Shown here one piece after another: positions 23,759 through 32,417 of a DNA stretch of 64,000 nucleotides. The position numbers and the translations under genes were made by a program. This DNA is from Curtobacterium sp. GC_Cur_3 (lineage in GTDB: Bacteria; Actinomycetota; Actinomycetes; Actinomycetales; Microbacteriaceae), in NCBI RefSeq assembly GCF_026544205.1, contig NZ_JALNUI010000003.1, positions 62,001 to 126,000 on the forward strand. The letters run 5' to 3'. The notes beneath the pieces were generated by a model. The model saw nothing but the letters and a program-made list of their open reading frames with translations, was not told where the DNA came from and did not search any database. Numbering within the stretch: the stretch's first letter is position 1; each line of letters starts with the position of its first letter.

Positions 23759-24589
23759 TCAGCCGATCCGCTCGACCGTGACGTGCCAGCCGAGGTCTGT
23801 GGCACGACGCTCGAGTTCGGACGCGTTCGACCGGCAGAGCGAACCGGAGCCGTCCGGGTAGTACCGGCGGATCGCGGACTCCGGGACGAAGCGCCCGCCG
23901 AGGGGGTCCGAGCCGAGGTCGCGGACCTGCCACCAGCGCTCGGTGGCCTGTTCGAGCGCGGCGTCGAAGGGGACCTCGACGTCGACGATCTTCAGGCGGT
24001 CGTAGCCGGCGTCGTCGAGCTCGGACAGCAGGTCGTCGAGGTAGTCGACGCTCGACAGGGTGCCGTGCACGACGACGTTCTCGCCGTCGCGCAGGGACCG
24101 ACGACGCAGGGTGTCCGCGACCGCCGTCGACTCGGCGTGCACGTAGCCGGCGAGCTCCCGCGGCTGCACCGGGCGGCCGTCGACGAGCTCGTGGCCGGTC
24201 CACCCGTCGAGCAGCCCGTCCGCCGCGGCTCGGACGAGCAGGGCGTCCTTGAAGTCGTCGGCGTCGACGTGGCGGTAGTCGTCGAGTTCCGGCATCCGGG
24301 TCAGCGCGGTCGACTTGCCGGCCCCGGGCGGGCCGGCGGTGACGACGACCGCCAGGGTGCCGTCGTCGCTCGGCGTCGGTGTCCGGTCGGCGTGGGCGGC
24401 GAGCAGCTCCTCGTGCAGGCGCAGGCGCTCGGCCGTGTAGAGGAAGCCGTCCGGGGCGTACCGGAGCCGGCTGCTCGCTCCGGGCTCGTCGGACCAGGGA
24501 TCGTCGAGACAGGCCTGCCGCAGGAACGCGGCGAGCTGGTCCGCGGTGCGGTCACGGAGGGGGCGGTCGTTCGTGTCGGCGTCGCTCAC
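23759..24589 (-). CDS. Zeta-toxin family kinase
   Basis: A 276-aa P-loop kinase of the zeta/PezT type, which in known systems phosphorylates UDP-N-acetylglucosamine and blocks wall synthesis. Walker A is GPPGAGKST at residues 86-94. The substrate-side acidic motif HVDADDFKD (about 108-116) and the later basic patches (RWWQVRDLG, RFVPESAIRRYYP) follow the family pattern. An N-terminal 70-residue helical segment precedes the kinase core. The start overlaps the stop of the HTH protein gene at 24586 by 4 nt, so they are co-translated. Whether it is toxic is not shown by the sequence. Confidence 0.85.
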   Translation of the reverse strand: MSDADTNDRPLRDRTADQLAAFLRQACLDDPWSDEPGASSRLRYAPDGFLYTAERLRLHEELLAAHADRTPTPSDDGTLAVVVTAGPPGAGKSTALTRMPELDDYRHVDADDFKDALLVRAAADGLLDGWTGHELVDGRPVQPRELAGYVHAESTAVADTLRRRSLRDGENVVVHGTLSSVDYLDDLLSELDDAGYDRLKIVDVEVPFDAALEQATERWWQVRDLGSDPLGGRFVPESAIRRYYPDGSGSLCRSNASELERRATDLGWHVTVERIG

Positions 24590-25134
24590 GGGCGGCGGAC
24601 CCGGCCCTGGCGCCCGGCGATCGCCCGGCGGACCGTCTCGTACTCGCCCTCGCTGATCAGGCCGTCCTGGAACGCGGCGGCGAGCTCCTTCGCCGTGCCG
24701 GTCTGGGCCGCGGCGCTGTCGTAGCCGGAGTCGCGCGCGGGTGTCCGGTGCGTCATCGCCATCGTCGAGAGCTCGCGCACCATCGTGTCGGAGTCGATCA
24801 GGCCGGCCTGGCGCTGGGAGATGACCTCGCGCGGGGACGGCCGCGACGCGGTGAGCGCTCGCCGGGTCAGGCGTCGGGAGACCTCGGGCTGCGAGATGCC
24901 GGCGAGCCGGGCGATGTCCCGCTGCGAGACGCCGAGGTCGGCGAGGTCGAAGATGCCGCGGCGCAGCTCCATCTCGGCGAGGTGCTGTTGCTCGCGGCTG
25001 TGCAGGACGCTGAGGACGGCGGCGCGCACGGACGCGGTGTCACCGTCCATCCGCGCGGCCAGGGCGTCCACGAGCGACTCGACGTCGTGCCGAGGCCGTT
25101 GCCCGGCTCGGTGCCGAGGGTCCATGTCCGTCAT
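24586..25134 (-). CDS. Helix-turn-helix protein coupled to the zeta toxin (possible antitoxin/regulator)
   Basis: A 182-aa protein with a helix-turn-helix at about residues 68-92 (LGVSQRDIARLAGISQPEVSRRL) and a C-terminal helical region with FQDGLISEGEYETVRRAI (short SHOCT-like helix) followed by a basic tail. It is not the small helical epsilon antitoxin. Its position directly upstream and the 4-nt overlap with the zeta gene suggest that it represses the operon and may neutralise the kinase; both are inferences. GGAAG lies before the ATG at 25134. A MTDMD/MDPRH choice of start remains open. Confidence 0.7.
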   Translation of the reverse strand: MTDMDPRHRAGQRPRHDVESLVDALAARMDGDTASVRAAVLSVLHSREQQHLAEMELRRGIFDLADLGVSQRDIARLAGISQPEVSRRLTRRALTASRPSPREVISQRQAGLIDSDTMVRELSTMAMTHRTPARDSGYDSAAAQTGTAKELAAAFQDGLISEGEYETVRRAIAGRQGRVRRP

Positions 25135-25221
25135 CCGCCACTTCCGTTCCCGTGATGCCGATCGTATCGCCGTGGTCGTTCCCCGCAGTGCCTCTTCCGT
25201 GGACGAGCTGGGAGTCCTATG

Positions 25222-25239
25222 GTTTACAGCGTTGTAAAC
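25222..25239. promoter_or_regulatory. LacI-type operator upstream of the GH31 glycosidase
   Basis: GTTTACAGCGTTGTAAAC is an inverted repeat with 7-bp perfect arms and a 4-bp centre, very close to the consensus bound by LacI/GalR sugar regulators. It lies 78 nt before the glycosidase start. A TATGGT-like hexamer overlaps its left edge. Confidence 0.6.
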
Positions 25240-25316
25240 GGAGCGTCGATCAGGACCCTCCGCACGCCCGGCCGACCCCGGCCCGATGGACGACGCCGTC
25301 CACGAGGAGTTCCCTG

Positions 25317-28300
25317 TTGCGTCCCTTCTCCGTCCGATCCCGGGGGCGGCAGCGCGCCGCCGCCGCTGCCGTGGTGGGCACGACCGTGCTGGGCCTGCTC
25401 GGTCTCGCGGCCCTGCCCGCCACTGCCGACACCGCCAGCGCCACCGCCGCAGCCCGCACCGTCCAGTCCGGGCAGGCCCGCTTCGAGGTGCTCTCCCCGA
25501 CGCTGATCCGCACCGAGTACGCCGGCGACAGCCGGTTCACCGACGGCAGCACCTTCAACGTCATCGGTCGCGACGACTTCGCGCCGACGACGTTCACGAA
25601 GACCGAGCAGGGCGGCTGGCTGACGCTCGACACCGGGGCGATGACCGTCCGGTACAAGGAGGGATCGGGGGCGTTCACGCAGGACACCCTGCAGACCACG
25701 CTGACCCTGCCGTCGGGGCAGCGGGTCGCCGGGACGCCGTGGGTGTCCACGCCGACCCCGTCCTGTGCGATCGGGGTGCTCTGCGAAGCCGAGGCGCTCG
25801 GACTCACGGGACTGTCGCTCGCGACGGACCACGCCGGGTACACCGGTGCCGGGTTCGCCGCGGGCTTCGAGTCGGTCGGCAACGCGATGACGTTCACCAC
25901 CACGGCTGCGACAGCCGGCTCGTACGACCTGGCGCTCCGGTACGCGAACTCGCAGGGCGGTGACGGCAAGGTCACCACCCGCACGCTGAGCGTCACGGTG
26001 GACGGCGGTGCCGCGAGGACGATCAGCCTGGCTCCCGGTGCGAGCTGGGACGACTGGAGGACCACGGCCGCCACGGCGGTCGCCCTGCCCGCCGGCGCCC
26101 ACACGGTGCGCATCGAGCGCGCCGCGGGTGACTCCGGCCAGGTGAACGTCGACAGCCTCGCCCTCGTGGCGACGGGCGCCGCGTACCCGGCACCGACCAC
26201 GACCGTCGCCGGACAGGACTGCGCGTTCGGCGCGGTCTGCCAGGCCGAGGACGCAACGCTCACCGCTCCCGCCACCGCGGCGACGAACCACAACGGCTTC
26301 GCCGGTGACGGCTTCGTCGCCGGCTTCGAGCGTGCGGGTGCCGCGATGACCACCCACGTCACCGGTGTGCCGGCCGCGGGCGACTACACGCTGCAGGTCC
26401 GCTACGCCAACGGCGGCACCGCCACGCCGACCCTGACCGCGGCCCCGGCCGGACAGGCCACGACGACGGCGTCCCTGCCGCCGACGAGCGGCTGGGACTA
26501 CTGGAACACCGTGCAGGTGCCGGTGCACCTCGCCGCCGGTGCGAACGACGTCGTCCTCGGCTGCCCGACCGTCGCGGCGAACTGCAACGTCAACTTCGAC
26601 ACGGTCGCCGCGGTCGACTCGGCGTCGCCGGTCCTCGCCGCGCACGCCCCGCTCGGCGGCTACCGACGCGACCTCGACACCGCCAACGGGTCGGTGAAGA
26701 CGAACCCGGGCCTGCTCTACCAGGACGGGTGGTCGCTCCTCGACGACAGCGCGTCGGCCGGGTACGACCAGGCGACGGACACCGTCACGCCCGCGGGCGA
26801 CCACGGCGGCGAGCCGTACCAGGACGGGTACGTCTTCGGGTACGGCAGCGACTACCGCCACGCGCTGCAGGAGCTCGCCGTGCTGACCGGGCCGACCAAG
26901 CTGCTGCCCCGCTGGGCGTACGGCGTCTGGTACTCCGAGTACTACGACCGCTCGCAGGCGGACTACCTCGCGATCGCGAAGCAGTTCAAGGACGAGCAGG
27001 TCCCCGTCGACGTCATGGCGATCGACACGGACTACAAGGTCGGCAGCCCGACGAACGAGGGCGACAGCAAGTGGGACGGCTGGTCGGTCGACCCGGCCCG
27101 GATCCCGGACATGACGAGCCTGCTGGCCGACTGGCACGCCGAGGGCATCCACAACACGCTCAACATCCACCCGTCGATCTCGGGCAGCGACCCGCGGTTC
27201 GCCCAGGCGCAGGCCACGGCCAAGGGCAAGCTCACGAAGGGCGACGGCGACCGCTGGCTGTTCGACTGGTCCGACCCCGACCAGCTCAAGGCCTACTTCG
27301 ACCTGCACACGGCGATGCAGCCGAAGGGCGTCGACATGTGGTGGCTCGACTGGTGCTGCAGCGAGGTCTCGAAGTACTCGGCCAACGGCGTCACCCCCGA
27401 CGCCTTCATCAACCAGCAGTACGCGAAGGCGACGAACGAGGCCCTCGGCGGCCGCGGACTCGCGTTCTCCCGGGCGTACGGGTCGCTGACCGCTGGTGGC
27501 TACGGCAACCCGCAGCCCGTGCCGACCGGGCCCTGGGCGGACAAGCGCACCACCGTGCACTTCACCGGCGACACCACGTCGTCGTGGGACATGCTGCTCG
27601 CCGAGGTCGGGTACACGCCCGGTGAGTCCGCGGCGACGGGCCTGGCGTCCATCAGCCACGACATCGGCGGCCACAACGGCGCCCAGTACGGCATCACGGG
27701 CGCCGAGCCGGGGACGACCCAACTGCCGGAAGACCTCTACGCCCGCTGGGTGCAGCTCGGGACCTTCCAGCCGATCGACCGCCTGCACAGCAACCACAGC
27801 GACCGGCTCCCCTGGCAGTACCCGGCTGCGGCGGACGCCTCCGCGAAGCAGTTCCTGAACCTCCGCGAGGACCTGCTCCCGCTGACGTACACGCTCGCCG
27901 CCCGGGCGACGGCGACCGGCACCCCGATCCTGCAGCCGCTCTACCTGCAGTACCCCGAGGCGCAGCAGTCCTACGCCATGGCCGGCTCGGAGTACCTGTA
28001 CGGGCCGGACGTCCTCGTCGCCCCGGTCACGACCGCGAACGACTCGACGGGCACGGCCACCCGCTCGGTGTGGTTCCCGGCCGGCAGCTCCTGGACCGAC
28101 TGGTTCACGGGGGAGACCCACCAGGGCGGCACGACCGCGCAGGTGACGACCGGACTCGACGCGATGCCGGTGTTCGTGAAGAGCGGCGGGATCGTCCCGA
28201 CCAGATCGCACCACGTCGCGAACGACGGCTCCGGACCGCTCGACGCCGTGACCCTCCGGGTCGCGACCGGGGCAGACGGCTCGTTCGCCCTGCACGAGGA

Positions 28301-29201
28301 CGCCGGTGAGGACACCGCGACCGGCGGGACCGGTGCGAGCACGGCCCTGGACGCCACCACGACGGCGGACGCGACGAGCCGGGCGGCGGCGGGCAGTGCC
28401 TCCACCGCGGTCCGGTACACGCAGCAGACCGCCGGCGGGCAGCTCGACGTCGCCCCGGCCGACGGGTCCTTCGCCGGCCAGGTGCGGGACCGCAGCTGGA
28501 CCGCGACGTTCACCGACACCGACCGTCCGACCACGGTCACCGTCGACGGTCGTGCCGTCGCGCAGACGGGGTGGACCTACGACGCCGACACGCGCACCCT
28601 GACGGTTCCGGTCGCCGAGCGGTCCGTGACGAAGCGCACGGTCGTGCGGTTCTCCACCGCGGCCGTGGTGACCCCGACGCTGCAGGTCGCCGACCCGCGG
28701 GTCGAGGCCGGCGCGACGCAGACCGTCACCGGGAGCGGGTTCCCCGCGTCCAGCGACGTGGTGCTCGCGACGCAGCCCGACGTGGGCGGCGTGACCGTGC
28801 GGACGGACGCTGACGGTGCGTTCTCGGCCGACCTGCCGGTGGCGACCACGGCCTCCGGGCGGGTGGGGGTGACGGCGTCGGTGGACGGTGCCGTCGTGGC
28901 TCGCGCCGCCTTCACGGTGACGGCGGCTGAGCCTGCTCCGACGGCTCCGGCGAGCGGGGCTCCCGGTGCCGGACCCACCTCCGGTGCTGGAGCGCCCGGT
29001 CCTGGAGGCGGTGGTGTCGCTGACGGCGCCGGTTCCGGTCCGGCGGGGGCGGGGTCCGGTGCTGGTGACCAGCGGCCCGGCGGGGCGCTCGCCTTCACCG
29101 GCGCGGACCTGCTGCCGATGGGGCTGCTCGCCGCGGCGCTGCTGGCGGCCGGAGGGCTGCTGCTGACGCGGCGGATCCGACGGGGTCGGTCGCGCGGCTG
29201 A
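25317..29201 (+). CDS. Secreted GH31 family glycosidase with two CBM-like modules and a sorting signal
   Basis: A 1294-aa exported enzyme. The signal peptide (residues 1-37, ending PATA-D) is followed by the GH31 N-domain, interrupted by two carbohydrate-binding-module-like domains (about 150-285 and 300-432, each opening CEAEAL/CQAEDA and ending NVDSLAL/NFDTVAAV, CBM6/35 style). The catalytic barrel carries the nucleophile D678 in MWWLDWCC and the probable acid/base D752 in FTGDTTSSW. Then come beta domains, a Gly/Pro/Ala linker, LAFTG (1258-1262), a hydrophobic helix and an Arg tail, as in LAXTG sortase substrates. The start is TTG 25317 with GAGGAG at 25304-25309. The specificity (alpha-glucosidase, alpha-xylosidase or other) is unknown. 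Confidence 0.9.
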   Translation: MRPFSVRSRGRQRAAAAAVVGTTVLGLLGLAALPATADTASATAAARTVQSGQARFEVLSPTLIRTEYAGDSRFTDGSTFNVIGRDDFAPTTFTKTEQGGWLTLDTGAMTVRYKEGSGAFTQDTLQTTLTLPSGQRVAGTPWVSTPTPSCAIGVLCEAEALGLTGLSLATDHAGYTGAGFAAGFESVGNAMTFTTTAATAGSYDLALRYANSQGGDGKVTTRTLSVTVDGGAARTISLAPGASWDDWRTTAATAVALPAGAHTVRIERAAGDSGQVNVDSLALVATGAAYPAPTTTVAGQDCAFGAVCQAEDATLTAPATAATNHNGFAGDGFVAGFERAGAAMTTHVTGVPAAGDYTLQVRYANGGTATPTLTAAPAGQATTTASLPPTSGWDYWNTVQVPVHLAAGANDVVLGCPTVAANCNVNFDTVAAVDSASPVLAAHAPLGGYRRDLDTANGSVKTNPGLLYQDGWSLLDDSASAGYDQATDTVTPAGDHGGEPYQDGYVFGYGSDYRHALQELAVLTGPTKLLPRWAYGVWYSEYYDRSQADYLAIAKQFKDEQVPVDVMAIDTDYKVGSPTNEGDSKWDGWSVDPARIPDMTSLLADWHAEGIHNTLNIHPSISGSDPRFAQAQATAKGKLTKGDGDRWLFDWSDPDQLKAYFDLHTAMQPKGVDMWWLDWCCSEVSKYSANGVTPDAFINQQYAKATNEALGGRGLAFSRAYGSLTAGGYGNPQPVPTGPWADKRTTVHFTGDTTSSWDMLLAEVGYTPGESAATGLASISHDIGGHNGAQYGITGAEPGTTQLPEDLYARWVQLGTFQPIDRLHSNHSDRLPWQYPAAADASAKQFLNLREDLLPLTYTLAARATATGTPILQPLYLQYPEAQQSYAMAGSEYLYGPDVLVAPVTTANDSTGTATRSVWFPAGSSWTDWFTGETHQGGTTAQVTTGLDAMPVFVKSGGIVPTRSHHVANDGSGPLDAVTLRVATGADGSFALHEDAGEDTATGGTGASTALDATTTADATSRAAAGSASTAVRYTQQTAGGQLDVAPADGSFAGQVRDRSWTATFTDTDRPTTVTVDGRAVAQTGWTYDADTRTLTVPVAERSVTKRTVVRFSTAAVVTPTLQVADPRVEAGATQTVTGSGFPASSDVVLATQPDVGGVTVRTDADGAFSADLPVATTASGRVGVTASVDGAVVARAAFTVTAAEPAPTAPASGAPGAGPTSGAGAPGPGGGGVADGAGSGPAGAGSGAGDQRPGGALAFTGADLLPMGLLAAALLAAGGLLLTRRIRRGRSRG

Positions 29202-29285
29202 CGCGTGCGCCGTGGCGGCGGGCGGTGTGACGGACGACGTCGCGCCGCCCGCTGCTCGTGCACCGCGCGCCGTCGGTCGTGCGCC

Positions 29286-29372
29286 CTGCACCGTGCGCGA
29301 TCGTCCAGCTGGTGCGAGCTCGATCGCACCGTGCGGGCCCATGGTGACGCACCGGGTGTGCAACCTCGCACC
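29286..29372 (-). repeat. Intergenic repeat family A, copy 3 (87 bp, inverted)
   Basis: On the minus strand it opens GGTGCGAGGTTG and closes GCGCACGGTGCAG. It lies between the converging stops of the glycosidase (29201) and the TetR gene (29409). It is the only copy in the opposite orientation. Confidence 0.6.
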
Positions 29373-29408
29373 GAGGTGCGCGCGGGCGCACCGCGGCCGG
29401 CGCGCGCG

Positions 29409-29981
29409 TCACCGATCCGTGGACGCGCGCAGCCCCCGGTCGACGAAGTCGATCATCCACGCGAAGCTCGTGTCGACGTCGGTGCCCATGCGGAAGCCAT
29501 CGGAGGCCTCGATCGTGGCGAAGCCGTGCAGCACGCTCCGGAGCATGCGGATCGCGTGCACCTCGTCGGCCGGGTCGAGCCGGTACCCGCGGAGGGCGGC
29601 CGCGAAGGACGCGAGGCTGCGCTCGAGCGCCGTCGCCAGGGGGTCGTCGGGTCCGGTCGGACGCGTGCCGACGGTCGCGGCGTACCGGCCCGGGTGTCGT
29701 TGCACGTAGCGCCGCACGGTCTGCGCGGCGGCCCCGAGCGCGTCCACGCCCGCGAGCCCCTGCATGGCCTCGCGGAGTTCGTCGCCCAGCTCGTTCGCCG
29801 CGAGGACCGCGACCCGGCGGGTCAGGTCGGGCAGCCCGTCGACGTGCTTGTAGAGCGAGGGGGAGCGCACGCCGAGTCGTTCGGCGACGACGCTCATGCT
29901 CAGCTGCGCGAGACCGATCTCGTCGGCGAGCGTCGCAGCGGCCTCGGTGACGGTCGCCGGGTCGAGGCCTGCCCTAGGCAC
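29409..29981 (-). CDS. TetR-family regulator (TetR_C_33/WHG type)
   Basis: A 190-aa regulator. The N-terminal helix-turn-helix is at about residues 8-50 (LSMSVVAERLGVRSPSLYKHVDGL) and the C-terminal ligand domain has HAIRMLRSVLHGFATIE, the WHG-type core. I chose the GTG at 29981, which overlaps the stop of the upstream hydrolase gene by 8 nt; the longer open frame upstream is inside that gene. Co-transcription with the hydrolase and the 39-bp palindrome in front of the unit suggest autorepression. Confidence 0.8.
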   Translation of the reverse strand: MPRAGLDPATVTEAAATLADEIGLAQLSMSVVAERLGVRSPSLYKHVDGLPDLTRRVAVLAANELGDELREAMQGLAGVDALGAAAQTVRRYVQRHPGRYAATVGTRPTGPDDPLATALERSLASFAAALRGYRLDPADEVHAIRMLRSVLHGFATIEASDGFRMGTDVDTSFAWMIDFVDRGLRASTDR

Positions 29982-30855
29982 GGGGGCCCGTGGTGTCGGT
30001 GGTGTCGGTGCTCTCGGTCGCGTCCGTGGCGAGCGTCCGACGGAGGAACGGCAGCAGCAGGGCCACCACCTGGTCAGGCGTCTCCGTGTGGGGGTAGTGC
30101 CCGGCGCCGTCGATGACCGCCAGTTCACCGAGGCCCTCGGCCAGGTCGCCGATCACCCGGACGCCCTCGGCGCGGGGGTCCGCCCAGTCGGGGTCGGCGC
30201 TGCCCTCGACGACGAGCACGGGGCAGCGCACGTCGGCGAGGTGAGTGCCGGCGTCGGCGGGGGAGGTCTTCGTCATGGCGCGGAGTGCCGCCATGCGCTC
30301 CGGCTGCTGCAGGGTGGTCTCGATGCGGGCGCGCTCCTGGGCCCAGTCGGCGGGCTTCGTCGGGACGGCGACGTCCAGGTAGGCCATCCAGCCGGCCAGG
30401 CTGCCGGTCGTCATGACCTTCGCGAGCTGCAGGGTGCCGGCACGGTGGTGCTTGTTCCGCAGGAGCCCGACGAGGTCGACGCCCTGCTTCCGGGTGAACG
30501 GGGCGAGCTCGACGATGCCGACGACCACGTCGGGAGCGGTCGCCGCGGCGATCGTGGCGGCCCCACCGCTGATGGACTGTCCGACGACGACGGCCGGGCC
30601 GCCGAGGTGGCGGACCACGGCGACGAGGTCGCGCGCGATGTCCGTGCGCTGGTACGACGGCCACGTGGCGCTCGAGTCGCCGCAGCCACGGATGTCGACG
30701 TTCGCGACGCGGTAGCCGGCGGCGACGAGCTGCGGGACGACGAACCGGTACGAGTGGCGGCTGTCGCCCATGCCGTGTGCGAGGACCACGAGCGGCCCGG
30801 CGCCGGTGACGTCCACGGCGATGGTCCCGTCGGCGGTGGTGATGTGTTCGAGCAT
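29974..30855 (-). CDS. Alpha/beta hydrolase
   Basis: A 293-aa alpha/beta hydrolase. The oxyanion region is VLAHGMGDSRHSY and the nucleophile elbow is VGQSISGGAA (serine near residue 102). EGSADPDWAD probably carries the acid and GAGHYPHTETP the histidine. The start is the ATG at 30855, preceded by AGGAGG; an in-frame ATG at 30885 would lie inside the operator. It is first in a two-gene unit with a TetR regulator, the usual design for inducible detoxification of an ester or related small molecule. The substrate is unknown. Confidence 0.8.
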   Translation of the reverse strand: MLEHITTADGTIAVDVTGAGPLVVLAHGMGDSRHSYRFVVPQLVAAGYRVANVDIRGCGDSSATWPSYQRTDIARDLVAVVRHLGGPAVVVGQSISGGAATIAAATAPDVVVGIVELAPFTRKQGVDLVGLLRNKHHRAGTLQLAKVMTTGSLAGWMAYLDVAVPTKPADWAQERARIETTLQQPERMAALRAMTKTSPADAGTHLADVRCPVLVVEGSADPDWADPRAEGVRVIGDLAEGLGELAVIDGAGHYPHTETPDQVVALLLPFLRRTLATDATESTDTTDTTGPRA

Positions 30856-30865
30856 GTCGGCCTCC

Positions 30866-30904
30866 TGGCTAATGGGTGTAGCCATAAGCTACGACCATTA
30901 GCCA
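30866..30904. promoter_or_regulatory. 39-bp nested palindromic operator of the hydrolase-TetR unit
   Basis: The outer arms TGGCTAATGG (30866-30875) and CCATTAGCCA (30895-30904) are exact complements. Nested inside are GTAGC (30878-30882) and GCTAC (30888-30892) around CATAA, all on one symmetry centre. It lies 11 nt before the hydrolase start and is probably bound by the TetR protein encoded downstream. Confidence 0.7.
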
Positions 30905-30919
30905 ACGGTGTCAAGCCCA

Positions 30920-32254
30920 CTACGACACCGTCGTTCGCAGCGGTGCCGTGCTGGTCTCGTGCAGGCCGCGTCCGGTCGTCTCGGGCGCCATGAGCTGGGA
31001 GAGCACCGCGCCGACGACGCACACGCCCGCGGCGATGAGCAGGCACGGCCCGATGCCGATCGTCGCGATGCCGACGGGCAGCAGGAAGGTGCCGGCCGCC
31101 GCGCCGACCCGACTGCACGCGGCAGCGAAGCCGACACCGGTGGAGCGGACCTCGGTCGGCAGGACCTCGATCGGGTACACGGCGGTCAGGTTGCCCTGCA
31201 GGGCGTTCATGAACGAGAACACGGCGAAGCAGAGCACGACGACGAACGCCGGTGCCGACCCCCACGCGCCGACGACCACGAGCGCCACCGCCATGATCCA
31301 GAACGGCGGGATGAGCTGTCGACGCCGCCCGAGCCGCTCGATGGTCAGCATCCCGACCAGGGCACCGACGGCGGCCATCGCGTTCACCGTGATCGTCCCG
31401 GCGGCCTCGTTGCCCAGGCGCAGCGCGTCGAGCACCGTCGGGGCGAACGTGAAGATGGCGAAGTACGGCGCGACGTTGCACGCCCAGAAGAGCGAGATGA
31501 ACGCGAGCCGGCTGCGGTTGCCCGGGGCGAACAGCGCGCGGTAGCCGCCGCTGCGCTGGTCCTCGGCCGCGTAGTCCTCCTGCTGGAAGTACGCGTCGCC
31601 GCCGAGCCGTTCGCGGACCACCGCCCGGGCCTCGTCACCGCGCCCCTGGGAGAGCAGCCAGCGCGGCGACTCCGGGAACCCGATCCGGACCACCGCCGTG
31701 ACCACCGCCGGCAGCGCACTCGTGACGAGCACCCACCGCCAGGACAGCCCGGCCCGGTCGATCATCGCGTAGGCGGTGACGACGGCCACCAGGTACCCGG
31801 CGTACCAGGTGACCAGCAGCCCGGCGAGGCGTCGACCGCGGTCCTTCGCCGGCGCGAACTCGGCGAGCATCGCGGCGCCGATCGAGTACTCCGCGCCGAT
31901 GGCCACCCCGAGCAGCAACCGCACGACGAACAGCTGCCAGCCGTCCTGCACGAACGCCTGCAGGAGCCCGAGCACGATGAACGCCACCACGTCGATCGTG
32001 AACACCCGCCGCCGCCCGAACCGGTCCGTCAGCCACCCGGCGAGCGGGGCCCCGATGAAGATCCCGATGAGCGAGCTCGCCCCGATCAGTCCGGCGAGCA
32101 CCGGGTCGAGGCCGAGCGCCGCCGTGATCGCCGGCAGCGCGACGCTGATCAGCCCGAGGTCGAAGCCGTCCAGCCCCTCGCCCCACGCACACGCGAAGGT
32201 GATGCGCCGCAGGAACCCGTCCCGTCGTGCTGCTCCGGCCGCGGTCGTCGTCAT
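30920..32254 (-). CDS. MFS metabolite transporter
   Basis: A 444-aa transporter with twelve hydrophobic segments. The loop signature GWLTDRFGRRRVF (about residues 66-78) and the second-half equivalent MLTIERLGRRRQL mark the sugar/aromatic-acid MFS group; GEGLDGFDLGLISVALP resembles the N-terminus of aromatic-acid:H+ symporters. The start is the ATG at 32254 with a GGGGAGGA Shine-Dalgarno sequence; the frame runs further upstream without function. Its 3' end lies only 15 nt from the TetR-type operator at 30904. The substrate is not identifiable. Confidence 0.85.
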   Translation of the reverse strand: MTTTAAGAARRDGFLRRITFACAWGEGLDGFDLGLISVALPAITAALGLDPVLAGLIGASSLIGIFIGAPLAGWLTDRFGRRRVFTIDVVAFIVLGLLQAFVQDGWQLFVVRLLLGVAIGAEYSIGAAMLAEFAPAKDRGRRLAGLLVTWYAGYLVAVVTAYAMIDRAGLSWRWVLVTSALPAVVTAVVRIGFPESPRWLLSQGRGDEARAVVRERLGGDAYFQQEDYAAEDQRSGGYRALFAPGNRSRLAFISLFWACNVAPYFAIFTFAPTVLDALRLGNEAAGTITVNAMAAVGALVGMLTIERLGRRRQLIPPFWIMAVALVVVGAWGSAPAFVVVLCFAVFSFMNALQGNLTAVYPIEVLPTEVRSTGVGFAAACSRVGAAAGTFLLPVGIATIGIGPCLLIAAGVCVVGAVLSQLMAPETTGRGLHETSTAPLRTTVS

Positions 32255-32405
32255 GGTGGTCCTCCCCACGGGACCCACCCCGGGCGCCGCCCGTCGGAGG
32301 CTAGGCGCGCCCCGCGGCCGTCCGGCCCAGGTTGTCCACGCAGCGCCCGCCGCCCACCGCCCACCGCCCCCAGGGCGATCGGCGTCCCACACGGCAGCCC
32401 GTCCG

Positions 32406-32411
32406 TAGGCT
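32406..32411 (+). promoter_or_regulatory. -10 hexamer of leaderless ubiA-like gene
   Basis: TAGGCT followed by GG, 6 nt before the ATG at 32418. It is the clearest member of the TAGGNTGG-N4-start pattern shared with the genes at 45710 and 61506. Confidence 0.5.
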
Positions 32412-32417
32412 GGCCCG

